41,409 nucleotides of DNA from Rhodococcus phenolicus (GCF_001646785.1 NZ_LRRH01000079.1:1-41409), one strand, 5' to 3'. Shown: positions 19,275-26,981, counted from the stretch's first letter. Made by a program: numbers and translations. Notes: generated from the sequence alone by a model not told the origin.

Positions 19275-20405
19275 ATGAGTGCTGCCGCATCCCGATTTCC
19301 CGCCGCCCGCTATGCCGAACGGCTCACCCGCGCAGCCGAGCTCGGTGCCGCCGCCGGTCTCGACGCGCTGCTGATCACCCCCGGCCCGGATCTGCGGTAC
19401 CTGCTCGGTTCCCGCGCCGAGTCCTTCGAACGGCTCACCTGTCTGGTGATCCCCACCGGCGGGGGTGCGGCGACGGTGGTGGTTCCGCGGCTCGAACTGG
19501 CGTCGCTGAACGACTCGGCGGTCGCGGAGCTGGCCGTGCCGGTGCGGGACTGGGTGGACGGGCAGAACCCGTACGAACTGGTGGCGTCGCTGCTGCCGGC
19601 CGCCGCCCGCACCGCGGTGACCGACGCGATGCCGGCCCTGCATCTTGTGCCGTTGGCCGGGTTGTTCGGGTCGGTTCCGGTGCTGGCCACCGATGTGCTG
19701 CGGGAGCTGCGGATGGTCAAGGACGACGACGAGATCGACGCGCTGCGGCGTGCCGGGGCCGCGATCGACCGGGTGCACGCCCGGATGGGTGAATGGCTGC
19801 GGCCGGGCCGCACCGAAGCCGACGTGGCGGCGGACATCTCCGCGGCGATCCTCGAGGAGGGGCACACCGAGGCGGCCTTCGTCATCGTCGGGTCGGGTCC
19901 GCACGGCGCCGACCCGCACCACGAGGTGTCCGACCGGGTGCTCGAATCCGGGGACATCGTGGTGATCGACATCGGCGGTCCCGTCGAACCCGGCTACAAC
20001 TCCGATTCGACCCGCACGTACAGCCTCGGCGAACCCGATCCCGATGTGGCGGCGAAGATCGCGCTGCTCGAGGCGGCGCAGCAGGCCGCGGTCGACGCGG
20101 TGAAGCCCGGCGTGACGGCCGAATCGGTGGATGCGGCGGCCCGTGATCTGCTGGCCGCCCAGGGACTGGGGGAGGTGTTCGTGCACCGCACCGGGCACGG
20201 CATCGGTCTGTCGGTGCACGAGGAGCCGTACATCGTCGGCGGGAACACCGACGAACTGCGACCGGGCATGGCGTTCAGCATCGAGCCCGGCATCTACTTC
20301 CGCGGTGAGTGGGGTGCCCGCATCGAGGACATCGTGGTCGTCACCGCCGACGGGTGCGAAGCCGTGAACCGTCGGCCGCACGGGCTGACGGTGCTTCCGG
20401 GCTGA
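19275..20405 (+). CDS. pepE: M24 family Xaa-Pro dipeptidase/aminopeptidase
   Basis: A 376-residue pita-bread metallopeptidase that removes residues next to proline. The N-terminal creatinase-like domain (to about residue 150) contains [20 protein letters not shown]. The catalytic domain shows the dinuclear metal ligands in order: [10 protein letters not shown] (Asp), [10 protein letters not shown] (Asp), [13 protein letters not shown] (His), FSIEPGIY (Glu) and [10 protein letters not shown] (Glu). The symbol follows the M. tuberculosis neighbour Rv2089c (pepE), recalled at nearly the same length. ATG 19275 is probably leaderless. It ends facing the PPOX gene. Confidence 0.9.
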   Translation: MSAAASRFPAARYAERLTRAAELGAAAGLDALLITPGPDLRYLLGSRAESFERLTCLVIPTGGGAATVVVPRLELASLNDSAVAELAVPVRDWVDGQNPYELVASLLPAAARTAVTDAMPALHLVPLAGLFGSVPVLATDVLRELRMVKDDDEIDALRRAGAAIDRVHARMGEWLRPGRTEADVAADISAAILEEGHTEAAFVIVGSGPHGADPHHEVSDRVLESGDIVVIDIGGPVEPGYNSDSTRTYSLGEPDPDVAAKIALLEAAQQAAVDAVKPGVTAESVDAAARDLLAAQGLGEVFVHRTGHGIGLSVHEEPYIVGGNTDELRPGMAFSIEPGIYFRGEWGARIEDIVVVTADGCEAVNRRPHGLTVLPG

Positions 20406-20425
20406 CCGCCGACCGAGACCGGCGG
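20406..20425 (+). terminator. Weak hairpin after the dipeptidase gene
   Basis: CCGCCG (20406-20411) can pair with CGGCGG (20420-20425); the same right arm can instead pair with a following CCGCC. A TTTTT run lies further on at 20451-20455. Termination here is plausible but not strong. Confidence 0.4.
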
Positions 20426-20456
20426 CTCCGCCGCTGCTCTTCCTGCGTCCTTTTTG

Positions 20457-20479
20457 CGAGCGAATGTATCGTTCGCTCG
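20457..20479. promoter_or_regulatory. TetR-operator-like palindrome in a convergent gap
   Basis: CGAGCGAA and TTCGCTCG form a perfect 8-bp inverted repeat around TGTATCG. The half-site pattern CGAAtgtatcgTTCG is typical of TetR-family operators in actinobacteria. It lies between two convergent genes (dipeptidase ends 20405, PPOX ends 20502), where no promoter is expected, and no TetR gene is present in the window. It may be the relic of a lost regulator gene or its promoter. Confidence 0.5.
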
Positions 20480-20501
20480 GACAAAGGCAGGGGTGGCGGG
20501 A

Positions 20502-20897
20502 TCAGTCCAGGACCGATCCCATCACCCGGTCCACGGTGATCTCGACGACCACCCGCGTCGGATTCACCCTTGGGGGCCGATAGCGCCGCGTGTAACGGGC
20601 GACCCCTTCGGCGACCGCGGCGGCGTCGGTGCGTACCCGCGCCGAACCTTCGAGGGTGACCCAGCGGCCACCGTCGACCTGGGAGACCGCGGCGTAGCCG
20701 CCGCGGTCGGCGTTGAGTGCCTTCTGCGATCGGGCGTTGGTGATCACCCGCACCAGCCGCGTCTGCGGGTCCCAGGTGAACCCGACCGCGACGACGTGCG
20801 GGGTGCCGTCCTTGCGCAGCGTCGTGAGCGTGCCGAGGTGATACTCGGACAGGAACTGCAGTGCGCGCTCACCGAGCGCGTCCGGGGTGCGGGCCAT
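20502..20897 (-). CDS. PPOX-class F420-dependent oxidoreductase
   Basis: A 131-residue split-barrel flavin/deazaflavin-binding protein. Family features are LGTLTTLRKDGTPHVVAVGF (first strands), VITNARSQKALNADRGGY and QVDGGRWVTLEGSARV, ending with a strand built on RVVVEITVDRV. Members of this group bind coenzyme F420 and reduce low-molecular-weight substrates; the substrate here is unknown. ATG 20897 lies 7 nt after TAGGCT, so translation is probably leaderless. That -10 box overlaps the stop codon of the STM4011-type gene upstream on the same strand, so this gene may also be read through from the operon. Confidence 0.85.
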   Translation of the reverse strand: MARTPDALGERALQFLSEYHLGTLTTLRKDGTPHVVAVGFTWDPQTRLVRVITNARSQKALNADRGGYAAVSQVDGGRWVTLEGSARVRTDAAAVAEGVARYTRRYRPPRVNPTRVVVEITVDRVMGSVLD

Positions 20898-20904
20898 GCC
20901 CGCG

Positions 20905-20910
20905 AGCCTA
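20905..20910 (-). promoter_or_regulatory. -10 box of the PPOX gene inside the end of the STM401x operon
   Basis: TAGGCT (minus strand) lies 7 nt before ATG 20897, and its first three bases are the TAG stop codon of the upstream radical SAM gene. The promoter and the operon's last codon are thus the same bases. Confidence 0.5.
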
Positions 20911-21801
20911 GAACGCCCGGCGCGACGAGGTGACCGGGGTCAGCGGCAGCAGCGCCGGGATCCGTTCGACGACACCCCCGGCGAACACCTCGTACAGCGG
21001 CAGTTCCGGCAGGTGCACGTATCCGATGTGGCAGTCGCACATCGTGTTCGGGCAGGGGCGGGGCCGCAGCGCCGGGAGGTAGCTGCCGTCGTACAGGTTG
21101 CCGAGCGGCTCGTCCACGAAATGACAGCGCCGGACCCGTCCGTCGCCGTCGACGCTGATCACGCTCTCGCCGGTGCGGCACGGCCGGCCGAGTGTGGGAT
21201 GCGGACGCACCGAATACCCGAACAGCGGATCCAGCGCGGTCCACGCGGCTTCCTCCGCCGCCTCGTAGGTCCGCCCCTCCTCGGCGTTGACCCACAGATA
21301 GGTCGACTCGGGCAGCGCCGCGCGCAGAGCCCGGGCCTCGTCGAGCCGGTCGGCGAGCCCGACGATGCCCACCGAGTGCCGGATGCCGAGCCCGTCGAGT
21401 TCGGAGCACCGTTGCACGAACCGTGCGCGGGTGACCTCGCCGGGATGGTAGGTGCACCACAGCGCCACGCGCTCCCGGGCGGTATCGGCGAGCCAGCCGG
21501 TGCGGCACGACAGGTTCGTCTGGACCGCGACGGTGTCGATATGGGACAGGTGCGACAACGCGACCAGCGCGTCGCGGTACCAGGAACGGGTCAACGCCTC
21601 GCCCCACGGGGTGAACAGCACCGACAGCTTCGCGTGCCCGTCGGGATTGCCGGTGGCCCACGCCACGAACCGGTCCAGCGCCGCCCGGTCGGCACGTAGC
21701 GTCCCGGGGCTGTCGCGGCGCTTGGCGAACGGGCAGTACGGGCAGTCGTAGTTGCAGCTGGCGAGCGGCCCCCGGTACAGCACGGTCAGGTGCTCGCTCA
21801 C
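20908..21801 (-). CDS. STM4011 family radical SAM protein
   Basis: A 297-residue radical SAM enzyme. The canonical CxxxCxxC motif is CNYDCPYC (Cys-16, -20, -23), which binds the SAM-cleaving 4Fe-4S cluster. The C-terminal third has a second Cys set (Cys-208, -226, -250, -255, -257) around GESVISVDGDGRVRRC and CPNTMCDC, resembling the SPASM/Twitch auxiliary-cluster region of peptide-modifying enzymes. GTG 21801 overlaps the stop of the STM4012-type gene (GTGA). It is the last of the five-gene set, whose members correspond to the family names taken from Salmonella loci STM4011-STM4015. Substrate unknown; action on a peptide or protein is an inference from the auxiliary-cluster region. Confidence 0.87.
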   Translation of the reverse strand: MSEHLTVLYRGPLASCNYDCPYCPFAKRRDSPGTLRADRAALDRFVAWATGNPDGHAKLSVLFTPWGEALTRSWYRDALVALSHLSHIDTVAVQTNLSCRTGWLADTARERVALWCTYHPGEVTRARFVQRCSELDGLGIRHSVGIVGLADRLDEARALRAALPESTYLWVNAEEGRTYEAAEEAAWTALDPLFGYSVRPHPTLGRPCRTGESVISVDGDGRVRRCHFVDEPLGNLYDGSYLPALRPRPCPNTMCDCHIGYVHLPELPLYEVFAGGVVERIPALLPLTPVTSSRRAF

Positions 21802-23150
21802 CGCAGGACCGCCGCGGTCATCGAGGCGCGGACCGACTCGGACACCAGCCACGGGCCGATCAGATCGGAGCGGGCCAGGCCCGCGTCGGTCAGGCGCAGC
21901 CCGGCCCCGGCGGCGTGTGCCCAGCCGCGGTCGGTCAGCGTGTCGAGTCCGGGGATGTCCCGGTGCAGGTCGCCGCCGAACCGGGCGGTGTAGGCGGCGA
22001 GGTCGACGCCGTCGGCACGCAGCAACGTCTTGATCAGCCAGCGCCGCCGCTGCTCGTGTTCGTCGAGCGCGGTCCCGACGGTGGCGCGGCCGAAATCGTC
22101 GGTGGCGGTGTACTCGTCGAGGATCGCCCGCACCGCGGGCACTCCCACCGCGTAGTCGAACGAATAGTGCAGGTCGGTGGTGTAGGAGCGGGCACCGCAG
22201 CCGAGCCCGACCATGCCGTCGTCCTGGCAGCAGTAGTCGGTGTCGACGTCGGTGACGTCGCCGCGGCGGAACTGACGCATCGAGTGCTGCCGATAACCGG
22301 CGGCGGTGAGCGCCTCGACGCCCTGCCGGTACAACGCGAGACGCTGTGCGTCCCACCCGGTGTCGCGGTCGGTTCCGGCGCGGCGTCCGAGTCCGGTCAG
22401 CGGCCGCACGTACAGCGGATACAGGTAGATCTCCTCGGGGCATCTTGCGAGCGCGGTGTCGAGGGAGTACTGCCAGGTCTCGGGGGTCTGGCCGTCGATG
22501 CCGTAGATCAGGTCGAGGTTGACGATGCCGAACCCGGCGGCCTGCAGCCGGTCCAGCGCGGCGTCGACCGCGGCGCGTTTCTGCGGGCGCCCGGCCGCGT
22601 GGGCTTCGTGATCGAGGAAGCTCTGCACCCCGATGCTGACGCGGTGCACCCCGCGGTCGGCGAGCACCGCGACCCGGTCCGCGGTCGCGGTCGCGGGGGA
22701 CGTCTCGACGCCGCTGGGGATGCGGGGCAGTTCCGGTGCGAACTCGGTGAGGATGTCGAACAGCGCGTCGAGTTCGCGGGCCTCGAGGTAGGTGGGGGTG
22801 CCGCCGCCGATCGCGGCCGCGGCGAAACGTGCCGTGTCCGGTCCGGCGGCGTCGAGTTCGGTGCGGACCTGCCGGGCCTGCCGGCGCAGCGCGGCAAGGT
22901 AGGCGCCGACGCGTTCCTCGGGCGGGTTGGCGGTGGTGAACAGATTGCAGAACCCGCAGCGCATCTCGCAGAACGGGATGTGCGCGTACAGGAACAGCGA
23001 CGACCGGTCCTGTCCGGCCCACACCTGCCGCAGCGGCGGCGCCGGCCGCAGCGGCCGGTACGCGGATTTGTGCGGGTAGGCGTACAGGTAACCCTGGTAG
23101 GGGGAACCGTCGAGATCGACCGCGGTGTCGGTGCCGTCGAGCCGGGTCAT
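21798..23150 (-). CDS. STM4012 family radical SAM protein (HemN-like)
   Basis: A 450-residue enzyme of the HemN/HemW-like branch of radical SAM proteins. FLYAHIPFCEMRCGFCNLF carries the cluster cysteines Cys-61, -65 and -68. GGGTPT at 115-120 is the SAM-binding glycine motif, and GVETSPATATADRV and GVQSFLDHEAHAAGR match later HemN motifs. YGIDGQTPETWQYSLD and YPLYVRPLTGLG also follow the HemW pattern, and a C-terminal winged-helix-like domain ends the chain. It is unlikely to be the housekeeping coproporphyrinogen enzyme because it lies in the STM401x operon with a second radical SAM gene. ATG 23150 overlaps the preceding stop (ATGA). Reaction unknown. Confidence 0.87.
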   Translation of the reverse strand: MTRLDGTDTAVDLDGSPYQGYLYAYPHKSAYRPLRPAPPLRQVWAGQDRSSLFLYAHIPFCEMRCGFCNLFTTANPPEERVGAYLAALRRQARQVRTELDAAGPDTARFAAAAIGGGTPTYLEARELDALFDILTEFAPELPRIPSGVETSPATATADRVAVLADRGVHRVSIGVQSFLDHEAHAAGRPQKRAAVDAALDRLQAAGFGIVNLDLIYGIDGQTPETWQYSLDTALARCPEEIYLYPLYVRPLTGLGRRAGTDRDTGWDAQRLALYRQGVEALTAAGYRQHSMRQFRRGDVTDVDTDYCCQDDGMVGLGCGARSYTTDLHYSFDYAVGVPAVRAILDEYTATDDFGRATVGTALDEHEQRRRWLIKTLLRADGVDLAAYTARFGGDLHRDIPGLDTLTDRGWAHAAGAGLRLTDAGLARSDLIGPWLVSESVRASMTAAVLR

Positions 23151-23998
23151 CGGACCCCCCCGACGGGCAGCACGAACTGGGCGTACGGCACGGTCCACAC
23201 GGCTTCGTGGGCGAGCCGGTGCCCGGACCAGCCGTCGTCGCCGTAGGCGGTGCCGTGATCCGAGCACACGATCGTGTACACCGGCCGCGGTCCGGTCCTG
23301 ACCAGGTCCACCAGTCGAGGAACCCGCGCGTCGACGTACCGCAGGGCCGCGGCGTGACTGTCCGGTCCGTCCGGGGGCCGCGTGCCGGGGGTGGAGTCGA
23401 TCCCGTCGAGATAGAAGTGGTTCGGCTGGTGCAGCGCCGCGACGTTCACGAAAACGAAGCGCGGTCGCGGATCGGTGCTCGCCAGGGTCGTGGCGAGCAC
23501 GTCGAGCTGGGCGTCGAAACTCGCCGGGCTGGTCACCCCGGTGTCGGTCGACCAGTGGCTCTCCTCGAACAACGAGGGCAGCACGCGGCCCAGTTCGGTG
23601 GTTCCGGAGAAGAATCCGACGCCGCCGATGCAGACGGTGCGATACCCCTCGGCGGCGAGCGCCTCGACCACGGTGGCCTGCGGGAACGTCCAGGTGTGCG
23701 GTCCGGTGGATTCGCTGCCGGGGAACGCGGCCGCGTACAGCCGCGGATGCGGGCCGGGCGCGGCGGGCGTCGGCAGGAACCCGGCGAAGAACGCCTGGTG
23801 GGCGGGGAAGGTGAAGGTGGCCGGGGTGTGCCGGCGTTCCCACCCGCCGGGTAGCATCGCCGCCAGGTTCGGGGTGCGGCCGGCCGCGAGTTCTGCGGCG
23901 GCGATGTCGAAGCGCAGCGTGTCCAGCGTGACGAACAGGATGTCGTGGTTGCCGACGATCTCCGGGAAGGGCGGGGCAGGCAGGGGCGTCGGGATCAC
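23147..23998 (-). CDS. STM4013/SEN3800 family hydrolase (alkaline-phosphatase fold)
   Basis: A 283-residue protein of the alkaline phosphatase/sulfatase superfamily. The first metal-binding strand is ILFVTLDTLRFD (Asp-26, Thr-27). HTPATFTFPAHQAFFAGF (about 57-74) occupies the nucleophile position, with Thr in place of the sulfatase Cys/Ser. The second metal site is SDHGTAYGDDGWSGH (246-260). It is shorter than true sulfatases and has no signal peptide, so it should be cytoplasmic. That is expected if it acts on the same intracellular substrate as the neighbouring ATP-grasp and radical SAM enzymes. GTG 23998 overlaps the preceding stop. Whether it removes phosphate, sulphate or another group cannot be told. 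Confidence 0.85.
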   Translation of the reverse strand: MIPTPLPAPPFPEIVGNHDILFVTLDTLRFDIAAAELAAGRTPNLAAMLPGGWERRHTPATFTFPAHQAFFAGFLPTPAAPGPHPRLYAAAFPGSESTGPHTWTFPQATVVEALAAEGYRTVCIGGVGFFSGTTELGRVLPSLFEESHWSTDTGVTSPASFDAQLDVLATTLASTDPRPRFVFVNVAALHQPNHFYLDGIDSTPGTRPPDGPDSHAAALRYVDARVPRLVDLVRTGPRPVYTIVCSDHGTAYGDDGWSGHRLAHEAVWTVPYAQFVLPVGGVR

Positions 23999-25143
23999 AG
24001 CAGCATTCTTTCGGCGAGGGCGGCGACTTGCGTGTCGTAGGGATCGTGGTCGGGGCGGTGCAGGCCGGGCAGGTTCGGTAGCAGGTCTCCGAACGCGTTG
24101 ACCTCGGCCACCGCGACGGGAATCGGGCGGGTGGCGGTGGCGCGGGCCCCGACAAGCACGTCCACCCCGACCGTGAGGGTGCGGGGGAAACAGGCGGCGG
24201 CGGCCTCGGCGACGTCGAGCACGCGCCGCCACCCGTCGTCGCCGAGCACGCTGCGCAGCGTGGTCAGGTCGCCGCGCGCATTGCCCAGGTGCAGGTTGGT
24301 GATCGATCCGGTGGCGGCGCGGACCACCGCGTGACCGGCAGTGCCGCCGACGGTGAGCACCCGCACGTCGACGGCCCGGCGCTCGTATACGAGCTTGGGG
24401 AACCAGCGTTCGACGTGCAGGTGCCGGTCGGCGAGCGCGTCGATCAGCGGCGCCACCTCCGTTTCGCCGCGGAACACCCCGGGCCGCAGCGTGTTGAACG
24501 GCTGCCCGCCGGCGAGTTCGACAGGGCCGCGCGCGATCACGTCGAGGTGGCGGCCGCGCCGGCGCAGCTGCACCGCCAGCACGCCGGACGCGGACGAGCC
24601 GTGGGCGGGTTTGACGAAGACCCGATGCCAGCCTCGGGAGGCGAGCCGGTCGCGGAGCTCGGCCCACCCGGAGACAGGGGGCGTGTCCGGGGCATCGAGC
24701 GCGGGGGGCACCGGCACCCGGGCGGCGGTGAGCCGGGCGTGGCAGGCAGGCTTGTCGAACAGCACCGCGATCTCGTCCGGGTCGGTGGTGGAGGGTATCC
24801 GCGCGGCGCGGGCGGCGGATGCCAGTGCCGCTGTCGCCGTGGTGAACCCGCGATACCAGTCCGGGCCGGCGGTGACGGCACCGTGCAGCGCGACACGATC
24901 CGCGCCGCGCAGCAACCGGTCGACCTGCGGGTCGTCGCCGGGGGAGTCGATGCGCATCACGGTCGGCGGCCTGTCGTCGAGCGCAGCCGTCAGATGCATC
25001 CCGGCGCGGTCGGGTCCGTCGGCGAGCACGGTCCGCCACGGCACTACCCGTGGCGCAGCGTGTCCGGCGCGGGCGAGTGCCGCGGTGAGCAGGGCGGTGC
25101 GCCGGGTGCCGGGATTACCGATCAGCAGCAGGGCGCCGCTCAC
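23995..25143 (-). CDS. STM4014 family ATP-grasp-like protein
   Basis: A 382-residue protein with an ATP-grasp-like core. FVKPAHGSSASG (176-187, Lys-178) is the ATP-binding Lys/loop, and RRAVDVRVLTVGGTAGHAV (255-273) supplies strands of the grasp domain. VAEVNAFGDLLPNL (345-358) carries the late E-x-N metal/ATP residues seen in RimK-like ligases. Such enzymes join a carboxylate to an amine through an acyl phosphate, so a peptide or amide ligation on a partner protein is a reasonable inference. The N-terminus, LLLIGNPGTRRTALLTAALA, looks like a nucleotide-loop fold but has no full Walker A. GTG 25143 overlaps the STM4015 stop. Confidence 0.83.
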   Translation of the reverse strand: MSGALLLIGNPGTRRTALLTAALARAGHAAPRVVPWRTVLADGPDRAGMHLTAALDDRPPTVMRIDSPGDDPQVDRLLRGADRVALHGAVTAGPDWYRGFTTATAALASAARAARIPSTTDPDEIAVLFDKPACHARLTAARVPVPPALDAPDTPPVSGWAELRDRLASRGWHRVFVKPAHGSSASGVLAVQLRRRGRHLDVIARGPVELAGGQPFNTLRPGVFRGETEVAPLIDALADRHLHVERWFPKLVYERRAVDVRVLTVGGTAGHAVVRAATGSITNLHLGNARGDLTTLRSVLGDDGWRRVLDVAEAAAACFPRTLTVGVDVLVGARATATRPIPVAVAEVNAFGDLLPNLPGLHRPDHDPYDTQVAALAERMLL

Positions 25144-26078
25144 TCCGAGACGGCGGTGTAGCGCCAGCCGTCGTCGCTGTCGGCTTCCTGCCGGTCCTCG
25201 GCGGAGATCGTGATGCCCGGGTGGGCGGCGCGCAGCCGGTCGAGGGCCGCGTCGGAGGCGTAGTGGTGGTCGAGGATCAGGGTGGTCACCGCGCCGAGGT
25301 CGCCGTCGCCGAGCGCGTCGACCCCGATGTCCGACAGTGTGCCCAGCGACAGATCCAGATCGGTGATGCGCTTCAGGACCGGGGCGCCGGCGAGCGCGAG
25401 CGCGATCTCGTCGGCGATCTCCGCGTTGCGCAGCCCCAGCGACGTCACGTTCGGGAACAGGTCGCCGGCGAGCAACGCAGCGAGCGGTTCGACGGTCTCG
25501 ACGCCGCCGTAGTTCTCGGTGCCGAGCCACAGTTCGAGGCGTTCGAGGCGCGGCAGGTCGGCGGCGAGCAGGGCGGTCAGATAGGAGGGCAGCAGCCCAC
25601 CCGATTCGACGGTCAGCGACCGCAGCCGCGGCAGCGACGGCGGGGTGAGATCGACGTCGTCGCCGGTCATCGGGGTGCAGCCGCCCCGCAACTGGAGGGT
25701 CTCGAGGTTCGGTGCCGCCGCGAGCACCGCCCCGAGATCGCCCCAGTCGATCCAGGAGATCTCGGATTCGTCGAAGGTCATGTCGCCGACGAACAGCGCG
25801 GTCAGCGCCGGCAGCGCGGTGAGCAGCGGCGCCACCTGGCCGGCGGGCAGCGGGTCGCTCGCCTCGCTCCACTGCCCGAGCAGCAGGGCGGTCACCCGCC
25901 CGGCCCAGGGCGTCTCGGTCAGCGCGGTCAGGTCCGCCACGAACCGGTCGGTGCCGCCGTCCCAGTCGGTGGCGATCTTCCAGGCGACCGACGCCGGATC
26001 GACCGGTGTGTCGGTGTCGGTCGTGAACTGCTGGACGGGCAGGCCCGCGAAACGGGTGGTCGCTGTGGAGATGGTCAC
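25140..26078 (-). CDS. STM4015 family leucine-rich-repeat protein
   Basis: First gene of the five-gene operon, 312 residues. Residues about 85-290 form irregular leucine-rich repeats (NLETLQLRGG, RLRSLTVESG, RLERLELWLG, NVTSLGLRNAEIADEIALAL, ITDLDLSLGTLSDIGVDAL, VTTLILDHHY), a binding scaffold rather than an enzyme. Residues 1-60 are a non-repeat cap. After the last repeat comes a polar tail ending DSDDGWRYTAVSE. No Cys clusters, signal peptide or membrane helix are present. In this context it could be the substrate or the carrier recognised by the four enzymes encoded downstream. GTG 26078 is the start; a TAGGGT -10 lies about 45 bp upstream. Confidence 0.83.
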   Translation of the reverse strand: MTISTATTRFAGLPVQQFTTDTDTPVDPASVAWKIATDWDGGTDRFVADLTALTETPWAGRVTALLLGQWSEASDPLPAGQVAPLLTALPALTALFVGDMTFDESEISWIDWGDLGAVLAAAPNLETLQLRGGCTPMTGDDVDLTPPSLPRLRSLTVESGGLLPSYLTALLAADLPRLERLELWLGTENYGGVETVEPLAALLAGDLFPNVTSLGLRNAEIADEIALALAGAPVLKRITDLDLSLGTLSDIGVDALGDGDLGAVTTLILDHHYASDAALDRLRAAHPGITISAEDRQEADSDDGWRYTAVSE

Positions 26079-26123
26079 CGCTGTTCGGCTCCGTTCGATG
26101 GACGTGTCGGACTGGCGGAGGCC

Positions 26124-26129
26124 ACCCTA
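26124..26129 (-). promoter_or_regulatory. Possible -10 box of the STM401x operon
   Basis: TAGGGT on the minus strand would start transcription near 26116, leaving a 5' leader of about 38 nt with a GGAG before GTG 26078. It lies in the 103-bp gap shared with the divergent SDR gene. No other candidate promoter was seen inside the operon until the PPOX -10 box. Confidence 0.4.
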
Positions 26130-26181
26130 TGCGAGGGTCCCGACAGCAACCGGACAGACCGGGCAGGGCACACTGGCGGAC

Positions 26182-26928
26182 ATGAGCAGCCCGCAGGGAA
26201 GCGTCGTGATCTTCGGTGGCCGCAGCGAGATCGGTGTCGAGGTGGCCCGCCGTCTCGCCCCCGGGCGCACCGTGATCCTCGCCGCGCGCCGCGCCGACGA
26301 CCTGCACGCACCCCGCGCGGCGGTGCAGGGTGCGGGTGCGGCCGCGGTGCACACCGTCGAGTTCGATGCCGACGCCCTCGACACCCATCCGGCGGTGCTC
26401 GAACAGATCACCGCCGCGCACGGGCCGATCGACGTGGCGGTGCTCGCGTTCGGGATCCTCGGCGACCAGACCCGCGCGGAAACCGACGCCGAGCACGCGG
26501 TGGCGGTGGTGCACACCGATTTCGTCGCGCAGGTCGCGTTGCTGACCCGCCTGGCGGCGCTGCTGCGCGCGCAGGGCTCGGGGCGGCTCGTGGTGTTCTC
26601 GTCGGTGGCCGGGGTGCGGGTGCGTCGCGCCAACTACGTGTACGGGTCGGCCAAGGCCGGCCTGGACGGGTTCGCGTCGGGGCTCGCGGACGCGCTACAC
26701 GGCAGCGGTGTGTCGTTGCTGCTGGTACGGCCGGGTTTCGTGATCGGCCGGATGACCCTGGGGATGAGCCCCGCGCCGCTGTCGAGCACCCCCGAGCAGG
26801 TCGCGGACGCGACGGCGCGCGCGCTGGGGCGCGGCCGCGGTGAGGTGTGGGTGCCGGGTGTGCTGCGGCCGGTGTTCTTCGGGATGCGGCTGCTGCCCCG
26901 CGCGATCTGGCGGCGCCTGCCCCGCTGA
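26182..26928 (+). CDS. DprE2-like short-chain dehydrogenase/reductase
   Basis: A 248-residue Rossmann-fold SDR. VVIFGGRSEIGVEVARRL (8-25) is the NAD(P)-binding loop in the GGxSEIG form used by DprE2. The active-site residues are Ser-140/141 (VVFSSVAGVRVRRANYVYGS) and Tyr-154/Lys-158 (YGSAK). The stretches VRRANYVYGSAKAGLDGF and the IWRRLP C-terminus closely follow mycobacterial DprE2, which makes decaprenylphosphoryl arabinose for the cell wall. No dprE1 is adjacent, so this may be a paralogue with another substrate. ATG 26182 lies 7 nt after a poor -10 match (CACACT). It diverges from the STM401x operon. Confidence 0.82.
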   Translation: MSSPQGSVVIFGGRSEIGVEVARRLAPGRTVILAARRADDLHAPRAAVQGAGAAAVHTVEFDADALDTHPAVLEQITAAHGPIDVAVLAFGILGDQTRAETDAEHAVAVVHTDFVAQVALLTRLAALLRAQGSGRLVVFSSVAGVRVRRANYVYGSAKAGLDGFASGLADALHGSGVSLLLVRPGFVIGRMTLGMSPAPLSSTPEQVADATARALGRGRGEVWVPGVLRPVFFGMRLLPRAIWRRLPR

Positions 26929-26965
26929 CCGCACGAGGGCAGGTCCGGGCGAACCGGCCCGGGCC

Positions 26966-26981
26966 CATGACATCCGTCATG
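26966..26981. promoter_or_regulatory. Inverted repeat CATGAC-N4-GTCATG
   Basis: A perfect 6-bp inverted repeat around ATCC, extended by GGCC on both sides apart from one extra C. It lies between the SDR stop and a small membrane-protein gene, and about 310 bp upstream of a LuxR-type regulator remnant. Such TGAC-N4-GTCA sites suit NarL/LuxR-type dimers, so this may be a leftover operator; it could also be a weak terminator for the SDR gene. Confidence 0.4.

Noticed and set aside
21798-23150. Reading the STM4012-type gene as HemN/HemW coproporphyrinogen oxidase
   Set aside because: The HemN-like motifs are present, but the gene is locked by overlaps into the STM401x operon and differs in its N-terminal region; a haem role is not supported by any neighbour.
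23147-23998. Reading the STM4013-type gene as a secreted sulfatase
   Set aside because: The sulfatase Cys/Ser-x-Pro-x-Arg motif and a signal peptide are both missing; only the superfamily metal sites are kept.
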